Shown piece by piece: positions 21,707 through 28,752 of a DNA stretch of 35,998 nucleotides. The stretch spans positions 1 through 35,998 of the IMG/VR virus record IMGVR_UViG_3300032085_000175. One strand, written 5' to 3'. Each line of letters starts with the position of its first letter. Within the stretch, counting starts at the first letter, position 1. The notes below the pieces were generated by a model. It was given only the letters and a program-made list of their open reading frames with translations, searched no databases and was not told the origin of the DNA. The position numbers were made by a program, and so were the translations under genes. This DNA comes from a virus.

Positions 21707-21734
21707 GGTGGGGGCTGTAGTAATGGCCCCTGCC
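21707..21734 (+). terminator. Stem-loop after the major capsid gene
   Basis: GGTGGGGGC (21707-21715) pairs with GGCCCCTGCC (21726-21734) over nine positions with two G-U pairs and a 10-nt loop. There is no T run, so it is more likely a partial terminator or an mRNA-stabilising hairpin than a full stop. Confidence 0.5.
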
Positions 21735-21760
21735 ATCATTCCCCGACAAAAGGTAGTACA

Positions 21761-22153
21761 ATGATTCGACAAGAGAATATGCCATTTCAAATAGACCGCC
21801 CAGTCTTTGTTAAGCACCCATTTCAATCTTGGGGTAGACAGCTAAAGAAGGGTGAGGAGTTTAAATGGAAAGAGATTGGTGTAAGTGAAGATAAGGCGTT
21901 AATCTTATACACACAAGGTTTCATTCATCATAACTCAGAGTTTGAAGTAGAACTTAAAGTTGGTGATGGACTAGAGCAACTAGACATAGATGGTTTGCAT
22001 GGTCTTGTGGACAGTATCAACGATAAAGTAAACTCTAAGACTAAATCTGAAGCTGAGTTCCAAAAGAAGAAGTGTAAGAAGTCTAAGATAGTTGATAAAC
22101 AGCGTGGGCTTATTCGTAGCTGGCGTAGAAATTATGGTCACATGGAGACTTAA
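21761..22153 (+). CDS. Hypothetical head-module protein, 130 aa
   Basis: Begins MIRQENMPFQIDRPVFVKHP; the central part is acidic, and the C terminus is very basic (KKKCKKSKIVDKQRG, SWRRNYGHMET). An alternative start lies at the second Met (21779), but the ribosome binding site AAAGGTAG fits 21761 better. It sits between the capsid and connector genes, where head-completion proteins are usual. No firm family. Confidence 0.72.
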   Translation: MIRQENMPFQIDRPVFVKHPFQSWGRQLKKGEEFKWKEIGVSEDKALILYTQGFIHHNSEFEVELKVGDGLEQLDIDGLHGLVDSINDKVNSKTKSEAEFQKKKCKKSKIVDKQRGLIRSWRRNYGHMET

Positions 22154-22156
22154 AGA

Positions 22157-22618
22157 ATGGCTTGGTCGTATGATGCAACTGATTTGGGTACAAGTACAGC
22201 CTCTGGGCGTTTGAACTCTGTACGGCTCCTTGTGGGAGACACTGACACCACCGACCAACAAGTTCAGAATGAAGAAATTACTTTTGCTTTAGCTCAGACA
22301 AGTGACAACATCTATCAAGCTGGTGCTTGGACCGCTAGAACAATCGCTGCACAATACTCTCGTAGGGTCACACAGAACCTCTCAGGCGCTCTCAGTGCTA
22401 ATTACAGTGACCTAGCTAATCAGTACACTCAACTAGCTTTAGACCTTGAGCTTAATGGTAAGAAGGCTGGAGCTAGTGTGGGTGTAGTTGCTGGTGGTAT
22501 TAGCATAGCTAGGGTAGATGCTGTAAGGCAGAATACAGATCGTGTTCCACCATCCTTCCGTAGGGATAGATTTAAAAACCCACCAAGTTATAGTGGTGAT
22601 GATTACGACTATAGTTAA
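22157..22618 (+). CDS. Head-tail connector/adaptor protein
   Basis: 153 aa. N-terminal SGRLNSVRLLVGDTDTTDQQ and the helical WTARTIAAQYSRRVTQNLSG match the small alpha-helical adaptor proteins that bind below the portal. The C terminus is a charged tail RVPPSFRRDRFKNPPS, likely disordered until assembly. The position after the capsid gene and before the stopper-like gene supports this. Confidence 0.75.
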   Translation: MAWSYDATDLGTSTASGRLNSVRLLVGDTDTTDQQVQNEEITFALAQTSDNIYQAGAWTARTIAAQYSRRVTQNLSGALSANYSDLANQYTQLALDLELNGKKAGASVGVVAGGISIARVDAVRQNTDRVPPSFRRDRFKNPPSYSGDDYDYS

Positions 22619-22628
22619 GGGATAGGTC

Positions 22629-22991
22629 ATGGCATTCTCAAGAGGTTATAACCTACTCAAGATGGTAGAGGAGTTTGGTGAACCACTTACTCTACGCAAG
22701 AAGACTACAGCAGGAACCTACGATCCTACTACTGGGTCAGTAACAGGTTCAGCTACAACCGACTACAACTTTGAGGGTTACTTCTACAACTACGATCAAG
22801 GTATCATAGCTAACGTAGATGAGATCCGCAGAGGCACCCGTAAATGCGTAGTCCCAGCTTTAGGATTGGCAGTAGAACCCGATGACGAAGATCAGATTAT
22901 TGGTAACGGTGACACAGTTAATGTTATTTCTGTTGTTACTATATTTTCTAATGGGGTCAAGATTTGTTTCTTGTGTGATGTGAGAGAGTAA
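22629..22991 (+). CDS. Head closure (stopper-like) protein
   Basis: 120 aa, beta-rich: MVEEFGEPLTLRKKTTAGTY opens it, as in SPP1 gp16/HK97-type stopper proteins, then DYNFEGYFYNYDQGIIANVD and a final strand pair NVISVVTIFSNGVKICFLCD. It is expected to plug the connector and bind the tail. Its stop overlaps the next ATG (TAATG). Confidence 0.72.
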   Translation: MAFSRGYNLLKMVEEFGEPLTLRKKTTAGTYDPTTGSVTGSATTDYNFEGYFYNYDQGIIANVDEIRRGTRKCVVPALGLAVEPDDEDQIIGNGDTVNVISVVTIFSNGVKICFLCDVRE

Positions 22992-23419
22992 TGAGAACTG
23001 AGTTAAAGGTCATGCCCTCTCTACAGAGGAAGATAGGTGGTCTTAAGGCTTTAGCTGAACAACAAGTAGAACGTAAACTAATAGACATGGCAGTTGATGC
23101 AGTCGGTTTAGGTACAATTAGAGTTCCTGTAGATACTGGTGCATATGTAACATCTTTCTCTTTTAATGTAGGTGCTGGTAGACCTAGAGGTAAAAGCTCT
23201 AAGAATAAACCTAAAGCCAATGAACAAGCTGCGAGAAATGAAGGCTTAAGTAATCTTACTCAAGATTTAGAAAGAATACCTTCCTTGTTAGATACTACCC
23301 GAATAGAGCTTCGTAACAATAGTCCTCACGCCAATGATGTTGAACGTGGAGAGGGTTGGCCCAAAACTAATGGCTACTTTGTGTTTACCCAACTAAAGAG
23401 AAAGTATAAACGTGGCTAG
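22991..23419 (+). CDS. Tail completion/neck protein (HK97 gp10-like)
   Basis: 142 aa. The signature of the gp10 family is TIRVPVDTGAYVTSFSFNVG (about 58-77), following a helical N terminus. The C terminus has EGWPKTNGYFVFTQLKRKYK. This group attaches the head completion ring to the tail. It overlaps the next gene by 8 nt. Confidence 0.78.
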   Translation: MRTELKVMPSLQRKIGGLKALAEQQVERKLIDMAVDAVGLGTIRVPVDTGAYVTSFSFNVGAGRPRGKSSKNKPKANEQAARNEGLSNLTQDLERIPSLLDTTRIELRNNSPHANDVERGEGWPKTNGYFVFTQLKRKYKRG

Positions 23420-23834
23420 TATCTATAATGACATACGGGCGGCACTTGAGAACAAGTTAGCTAATACTGCTAATTTACCTAGTGGTATAGCTTATGAGAA
23501 TGTCTCATTTAGCCCAACGACAGGTACAAGCTACCTACAGACTAATTTTCTCCCGACACTCCGCAGACCCGCTGTAAGAGGTTTAAACCCACAACAGAGA
23601 TACGATGGTGTGTTTGTTGTAACTGCCTACACCCCAGAAGGTAATGGCCCCGCCGCTGCTGATGCCCTAGCCAATACTGTCTTAGAGGCTTTTGAAGCAA
23701 CCACTAAGATCTCCTATACTGGGGATGAAACAATAACTGTATCTATAGATTACGCTGAGAGACAGCAAGGTTTCTTAGATGCGCCTTGGTACTACGTTCC
23801 GATTAATATCGGATGGTACGTTTATAACAATTAG
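23412..23834 (+). CDS. Tail terminator protein
   Basis: 140 aa. NDIRAALENKLANTANLPSG, then TYLQTNF-like FLPTLRRPAVRG and a central strand RYDGVFVVTAYTPEGNG, ending GWYVYNN. This is the usual shape of gpU/DUF4128-like tail terminators, which cap the tail tube. It lies directly before the tail tube gene. Confidence 0.75.
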   Translation: MASIYNDIRAALENKLANTANLPSGIAYENVSFSPTTGTSYLQTNFLPTLRRPAVRGLNPQQRYDGVFVVTAYTPEGNGPAAADALANTVLEAFEATTKISYTGDETITVSIDYAERQQGFLDAPWYYVPINIGWYVYNN

Positions 23835-23845
23835 GAGAATACATT

Positions 23846-24754
23846 ATGGCCTTCGCACAAGGTTCTCGTTCCAGCCTATCGTACATTGTGGAAAGCACAT
23901 TTGGCACGACTCCTGCTGGTAACTTCACAAACTTACCCTTCAGCACACATTCTTTGAACTTAACTAAAGATCGTGTAGCTGGTACTGATATTCAATCTGA
24001 CCGTATGCCCCGTGTTGATCGTCATGGCAACCGTCAAGTCTCTGGTGACATTGTAGCTGACTTACGTGATGCTGACTACGATGTATTCCTTGAGTCAGCC
24101 ATGTTGAATACCTTTTCAACTAACGTCCTTAAAGTTGGTACTACACCTAAGTTCTTCTCTATCGAAGACTATGCTGCTGACATCGACCAAGCTCGTTTGT
24201 TCACAGGTATGACAGTTTCTACTATGGGTATCTCTCTTGCCCCTAACCAGATGGTAACAGCTACCTACGGTATGGTTGGTAAGGACATGACTATTAGCGC
24301 CACTGAGAAGACACAGGACGCTGCATCAGGTGCTGCTCCATTCGATGCTTACTCAGGTACACTAGAGATTGGTAATACTAATGGTAGCCCCTCTACAGCA
24401 GCTATCGTAACTGGTATGGACTTCACTCTGACTAACTCCTTCGCACCTACCTTCGTAATTGGTAGTGATAGTGCGCCACAGTTGGAAGTTGGTCGTGCAG
24501 AGATCGAAGGCACTATCTCAGCTTACTTTGAGGATGCAGCTTTAATCAATCGCTTCCTGAATGAGACTGAAACTGAGCTTGAGGTAACTGTGGGTGATGG
24601 TAGTAACACTATCAAGTTCGCATTCCCACGGGCTAAGATCAATAGTGCAGACGTAGGTGTAGATGGCCCAACTAGCCGTATCATTTCTATGTCATTCGTT
24701 GCACTCTACAACACAGCAGATGCAAGTAACTTAGTTATTACTCGCTCTGCATAA
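23846..24754 (+). CDS. Major tail tube protein
   Basis: 302 aa. Recognised as a tail tube protein of the Phage_tube_2 kind: SLSYIVESTFGTTPAGNFTN, then VSGDIVADLRDADYDVFLES and the repeated beta segments around TGMDFTLTNSFAPTFVIGSD. The C-terminal half has FPRAKINSADVGVDGPTSRI. It forms the ring stack around the tape measure. A hairpin follows the gene, likely controlling expression level. Confidence 0.88.
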   Translation: MAFAQGSRSSLSYIVESTFGTTPAGNFTNLPFSTHSLNLTKDRVAGTDIQSDRMPRVDRHGNRQVSGDIVADLRDADYDVFLESAMLNTFSTNVLKVGTTPKFFSIEDYAADIDQARLFTGMTVSTMGISLAPNQMVTATYGMVGKDMTISATEKTQDAASGAAPFDAYSGTLEIGNTNGSPSTAAIVTGMDFTLTNSFAPTFVIGSDSAPQLEVGRAEIEGTISAYFEDAALINRFLNETETELEVTVGDGSNTIKFAFPRAKINSADVGVDGPTSRIISMSFVALYNTADASNLVITRSA

Positions 24755-24771
24755 AGTACCCTAGCTAGGGC

Positions 24772-24810
24772 GGGGAGGCATTGGTGTCGGGTCTGATGCT
24801 TCCCCTTTAA
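24772..24810 (+). terminator. Hairpin after the tail tube gene
   Basis: GGGGAGGCAT (24772-24781) pairs with ATGCTTCCCC (24796-24805), ten positions with one G-U, followed by TTTAATT. A second short palindrome CCCTAGCTAGGG precedes it (24759-24770). Probably a partial terminator limiting read-through to the chaperone and tape measure genes. Confidence 0.6.
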
Positions 24811-24855
24811 TTACTAACCCGACAACTTTTCACCCCGACAATAAGGAAACTCGAC

Positions 24856-25248
24856 ATGGACTTACTAGATTTAACTCCGACTAATGACACTGTTGACATC
24901 ATCTTAAAACATCCTAATACAGATGAAGATTTAAAGAATGATGATAAAACACCTATGATTATTACCATGTATGCCCCACACTCTAAGCAGTATAAGGCAG
25001 CTATGCATGAGCAAACTAATAAACAACTCAAGAAATCTAAGGGCGGTAAGAAGATTGATGTCACCGCTGAAGAATTAGAAGACTCTTCTTTAGATGTTTT
25101 AGTTAAGGCTACAAAAGAGTGGAATATTACTTACAAAGGTAAAGTACCCCCCTTAACTAAAGCTAAGGAAGTCTACCAAGAAGTGTTTTGGATCAAGAAT
25201 CAAATTGAGGAGGCACTCTCTGATTTTTTGGACTTTACGAAGAAATAG
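24856..25248 (+). CDS. Tail assembly chaperone, gpG-like
   Basis: 130 aa unshifted product. MDLLDLTPTNDTVDIILKHP and the helical C-terminal half (WIKNQIEEALSDFLDFTKK) fit gpG-type tail chaperones, which hold the tape measure protein before tube assembly. The last codons contain the slippery T TTT TTG site at 25224-25230, through which about a fraction of ribosomes would shift to make the longer gpG-T product. The ribosome binding site AAGGAAACT lies upstream. Confidence 0.82.
   Translation: MDLLDLTPTNDTVDIILKHPNTDEDLKNDDKTPMIITMYAPHSKQYKAAMHEQTNKQLKKSKGGKKIDVTAEELEDSSLDVLVKATKEWNITYKGKVPPLTKAKEVYQEVFWIKNQIEEALSDFLDFTKK
25207..25230 (+). promoter_or_regulatory. Programmed -1 ribosomal frameshift site with upstream SD-like enhancer
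   Basis: Slippery heptamer T TTT TTG at 25224-25230 in the gpG frame. The SD-like GAGGAGG at 25207-25213 ends 10 nt before it, the spacing seen in dnaX-type -1 frameshifting. The shifted frame stays open for 120 codons. Confidence 0.85.
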
Positions 25249-25592
25249 TATCAGATCTTTGTGAGTGGGCAGAGTTTAACTTTAAGCTTAGTCTACCAGA
25301 TGAAAATGGTACTACACAACGTGAACACTTAGAACAAGTAGAAAGGCAGATTGGACATAAGCCGAAAGAACTGGAACCCCCGACAGAATTTCCTACTCTT
25401 CTTTCTCATGTCTGGTCTGCCTTTATTGATTTAAACAATAGCAGAACTATGGGCTTCTCAGGTCCTAACCCGATTACTTATAGCGAGATAAAAGCTTGGA
25501 AAGAACTCACACATACTCCATTATATCCTTGGGAAATCGAGGCTGTAAAGTTAGTAGATGTGCAATATGTAAGGGTTATGAATAGTGGCTGA
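25230..25592 (+). CDS. gpT extension of the tail assembly chaperone (made by -1 frameshift)
   Basis: No start codon of its own is needed: the frame is entered at 25230 by the -1 shift, giving a fusion of about 245 aa with residues 1-125 of the gpG-like protein. It is open to the stop at 25590-25592, which overlaps the GTG of the tape measure gene. The extension shows LCEWAEFNFKLSLPDENGTT, then FPTLLSHVWSAFIDLNNSR and PITYSEIKAWKELTHTPLYP, typical of gpT-type C-terminal domains that bind the tail tube subunit. Confidence 0.8.
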   Translation, partial: GLYEEIVSDLCEWAEFNFKLSLPDENGTTQREHLEQVERQIGHKPKELEPPTEFPTLLSHVWSAFIDLNNSRTMGFSGPNPITYSEIKAWKELTHTPLYPWEIEAVKLVDVQYVRVMNSG

Positions 25593-27507
25593 CGTATCAA
25601 TAATCATAGCAACTAATGCGGATCAGGTAAAACAAGAGTTTACTGGTCTTACTGGTTCTGTAGTTGGAGCGGCAGCACAAGCTAAAGTTTTAACTCAAAC
25701 TATGCAGTTCTTAGATGCAGCTTTTAATAAAAACAGGATTGATGCTCAACAGTATAGCGCCGCCATAAAACAACTGGATGCCGCTGAAGATAGATTATAT
25801 GCTGCTATAGGTCAAACAACTGCCGCATCTAATCAACAAAGTGCCTCATTTGATAGGGCAACAGCAGCCACAACAAGAATTACTGGCGCTAAATCAAATG
25901 CCGCTATAGCCGCTAAAAGACTAGCGGATGCTCAAAGGCTTGCTGGATCAACTACTAATAAGTTTGGTATGTACACTCAACAGGTTGGTTACCAAGTCGG
26001 TGACTTCTTTGTACAGGTTCAGTCTGGTACTGACGCCTTAGTTGCATTTGGTCAGCAGGGTACACAGCTTGCAGGGTTACTCCCAGGATTGGCTGGAGCT
26101 ATCTTAGGTATCGGACTTGCTATATCCACTGCTCTTGGTCGTGCATACTTAGAGTCAAAGAACCTAACTATAAACTTCAAAGAGATTAAGAAGGATATGG
26201 GTGAGGCACTTGAGCCTATAAAGCCTCTTATAGATGCTATAACCTCTGCCTTCTCCTCTCTAGGTGATGTAGCAAGGAACGTAGGCACCTTTATAGCTGA
26301 TAACTTTGCCAGACTTATTTCTTATGCTATAGCCTTTGGCGCTGTAATGGTTACAAAGGTAGTTGCAGGATTTATTTTATCTGGTAGGGCAGCTAGGAGC
26401 TTCTTTGCTCTAGTTAGGACAGGATTAATTGCTTCTGGTATAGGTATACTGGTAGTGGGTTTAGGAGAGGTTTTGTACAGGTTCAATGCCTTGATTACTG
26501 CAACAGGTAGTTTTGGGGCCGCTATGCAGAAAGTGGGAGATCTTTTTGATGGCCTATGGGATTTTGCCATAGCTAAGATAGATGTTTATCTTGCTCAACT
26601 ACAAACTATCGGGCCAGCCTTCAAAGCCTTTATGCTTGGTATTTTAAATAGTGTCCTTACAAGTATTCAAGAGGGATTAAATAATGCCATAAGTGCCATC
26701 AATAAAACTTTTAACACAAGTTTTGAGCCTATAAGAATAGGTGGTTTTGTAGAAGACGCAATGATTCAGGCTCAAAAGGATTTACGTGTAGTTGAAAGGG
26801 CAGTAGAAGACCTTAAATCTACCGCTGACGGATCGTGGGAATCTTTAAAGGGCATGGTAAACGATCTTCTAGGTCTTACCAATACAACGACAACAGCTTT
26901 AGATACAACTGACTGGTTTATGACTAAACTAGATGAAGATACTAAGAAAGCTAATGATTCCCTCAGTAAACAAAATGATGCCTTTAAGAAGCTAGAGGAT
27001 CAAGCAAACAGATTAGCTGCACCCTTCGATGACTTCTTTATGGCTTTAGTTGACGGTACCACATCAGCTAAAGATGCCTTCAGAGCTATGGCTAGGGATA
27101 TTATACAACAGCTATATAGAATACTTGTTGTTGAGCAATTAGTACAGTCTATCTCAGGTGCTATACAAGGTGCTATGGCTGGGCCAGTACAAGGACCAAA
27201 CTTACCTAGTGCAGATGGTGGTGGATACACAGGCTCAGGACCAAGATCAGGTGGATTAGATGGTAAGGGTGGCTTTATGGCTATGCTACACCCTAGAGAG
27301 ACTGTCGTAGACCACACTAAGGGTCAGGGTGCTGGCGGTACAGTAGTAAACCAAGTATTCAATATCTCAGCTAATACCTCAGACGATACTAAGAGACTTA
27401 TTACTCAGACAATAGCACAAGCCTCACCAGCTATCATCAATCAGTCAGTAGGTGCAGTTATGAACCAAAGACGTAGAGGTGGTGCAATGAAATCAGCATT
27501 TGGATAA
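25585..27507 (+). CDS. Tape measure protein, GTG start
   Basis: 640 aa, the longest helical protein of the tail module. It starts with GTG 25585 inside the stop of the shifted chaperone frame. Coiled N terminus, then hydrophobic segments (GLLPGLAGAILGIGLAISTA near 170; AIAFGAVMVTKVVAGFI near 247) that can insert in the membrane at DNA entry, and a C-terminal region with GGGYTGSGPRSGGLDGKGGF followed by FMAMLHPRETVVDH. Using the family rule of about 1.5 angstrom per residue, the tail would be near 95 nm. Confidence 0.9.
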   Translation: MADVSIIIATNADQVKQEFTGLTGSVVGAAAQAKVLTQTMQFLDAAFNKNRIDAQQYSAAIKQLDAAEDRLYAAIGQTTAASNQQSASFDRATAATTRITGAKSNAAIAAKRLADAQRLAGSTTNKFGMYTQQVGYQVGDFFVQVQSGTDALVAFGQQGTQLAGLLPGLAGAILGIGLAISTALGRAYLESKNLTINFKEIKKDMGEALEPIKPLIDAITSAFSSLGDVARNVGTFIADNFARLISYAIAFGAVMVTKVVAGFILSGRAARSFFALVRTGLIASGIGILVVGLGEVLYRFNALITATGSFGAAMQKVGDLFDGLWDFAIAKIDVYLAQLQTIGPAFKAFMLGILNSVLTSIQEGLNNAISAINKTFNTSFEPIRIGGFVEDAMIQAQKDLRVVERAVEDLKSTADGSWESLKGMVNDLLGLTNTTTTALDTTDWFMTKLDEDTKKANDSLSKQNDAFKKLEDQANRLAAPFDDFFMALVDGTTSAKDAFRAMARDIIQQLYRILVVEQLVQSISGAIQGAMAGPVQGPNLPSADGGGYTGSGPRSGGLDGKGGFMAMLHPRETVVDHTKGQGAGGTVVNQVFNISANTSDDTKRLITQTIAQASPAIINQSVGAVMNQRRRGGAMKSAFG

Positions 27508-27510
27508 ATC

Positions 27511-28107
27511 ATGGCTATAAGTTACCCTCTTAATACACCTACAACTATTGGCATAGAGAGTATTGAACTACGTGCTGTAAATGCTGTAGCTGTCTCTCAG
27601 TCTCCCTTTACTTATAAGCAACAGGTTATTTCCCATCAGGGGCAAATCTGGAGTGCCTCAGTTAGTATTCCCTCAGTGCGTAGGGATCTAGCTGCTGAAT
27701 GGAAAGCTATGCTGGTAGCTCTTAAGGGGCCTGTAGGGACATTTCTACTGGGAGATCCTGACTATGTTACACCTAGAGGTACAATAAACGGATCAGCTAC
27801 CCTGTCAGGTAATGCAGGAGATGCTACTCCAACTATAACTTTGACAGGGACACTTCTAGCTGGTGATTACATTCAGTTAGGTACAGGCTCCGCTGCTAGA
27901 TTACATCAGGTCTTGGTTGATAGGGCGGCTGGTACTGATGTTGAATTAGAGGTCTGGCCCTCTTTAAGAAGCACATACTCAGGAGAAACCGTTATTTACA
28001 ATAGTCCTAAAGGTGTCTTTAGACTTGGACAGAGTACTACTTCTTGGTCTATAGATAACGCCAGTTTCTACGGCATATCCTTTGACGCTATAGAGGCCCT
28101 ACAGTAA
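27511..28107 (+). CDS. Distal tail/minor tail protein
   Basis: 198 aa. IGIESIELRAVNAVAVSQSP and SPFTYKQQVISHQGQIWSAS are typical of minor tail proteins right after the tape measure in GTA-like and lambda-like modules. The middle has GTFLLGDPDYVTPRGTINGS. It is expected to join the tube to the tip. It starts 4 nt after the tape measure stop. Confidence 0.72.
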   Translation: MAISYPLNTPTTIGIESIELRAVNAVAVSQSPFTYKQQVISHQGQIWSASVSIPSVRRDLAAEWKAMLVALKGPVGTFLLGDPDYVTPRGTINGSATLSGNAGDATPTITLTGTLLAGDYIQLGTGSAARLHQVLVDRAAGTDVELEVWPSLRSTYSGETVIYNSPKGVFRLGQSTTSWSIDNASFYGISFDAIEALQ

Positions 28108-28752
28108 ATGTCCAGAGTATTACCAACATCAGTAGTTGATGCCTTAGATGATGATGTAATCTATCCCTTCTTTGCTGTTGAAATGAATTTTGATGGTAGT
28201 GATGTATTACGTCTATGGACAGGTGTAGGTACTCTTAACGTACAAGGTGTTGATTGGACAGGCGCTGGTACTCTCTTGGGTATATCTGCTGTAGAAGAGA
28301 CTACAGAGACTGCTGCAAGGGGTGCAGACATTACTATTACAGGGTTACCTTCTGAAGTGTTGTCTTTAGCTCTTAGTACCCCATATCAAGGTAGAACTTG
28401 TAAAATATACTTTGGTCTATTTAAAGCTGCAAAGATAATAAAAGAAGACTCCTCTTTCTTACTACTAGAAGATGGATCAAAGATCTATTTAGAAGATCTC
28501 AACTCTGGTTTCACTGAAATATTTACTGGTTACATGGATCAGATGAATATTGCTGAAGGTGCTGACACAGGTACTATCCAAGTTAAGGTTGAGAACAAGT
28601 TGATTGATTTGGAAAGAGCTAGAGTAGCTAGATATACTGCTGAGTACCAAAGGTCTAGGAATATAGCTGGTGCAAGTACAGATGCTGGGTTTGATTTTGT
28701 AGCTAGTATGCAAGATCAGAAACTAGCTTGGGGTAGGAGTTCTGAAAGCTAA
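28108..28752 (+). CDS. Tail hub protein (DUF2163-like, GTA gp13 type)
   Basis: 214 aa. Opening MSRVLPTSVVDALDDDVIYP and PFFAVEMNFDGSDVLRLWTG, then GVDWTGAGTLLGISAVEETT and EIFTGYMDQMNIAEGADTGT, an arrangement seen in DUF2163-like baseplate hub proteins. The C-terminal part SMQDQKLAWGRSS is a usual end. The start is immediately next to the previous stop, and its own stop overlaps the next ATG (TAATG). Confidence 0.78.
   Translation: MSRVLPTSVVDALDDDVIYPFFAVEMNFDGSDVLRLWTGVGTLNVQGVDWTGAGTLLGISAVEETTETAARGADITITGLPSEVLSLALSTPYQGRTCKIYFGLFKAAKIIKEDSSFLLLEDGSKIYLEDLNSGFTEIFTGYMDQMNIAEGADTGTIQVKVENKLIDLERARVARYTAEYQRSRNIAGASTDAGFDFVASMQDQKLAWGRSSES

Noticed and set aside
25585-25592. Stop of the shifted chaperone frame and GTG of the tape measure as a possible error
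   Set aside because: The overlap, open frames and slippery site agree with the known gpG-gpT-tape-measure arrangement, so no indel needs to be assumed.
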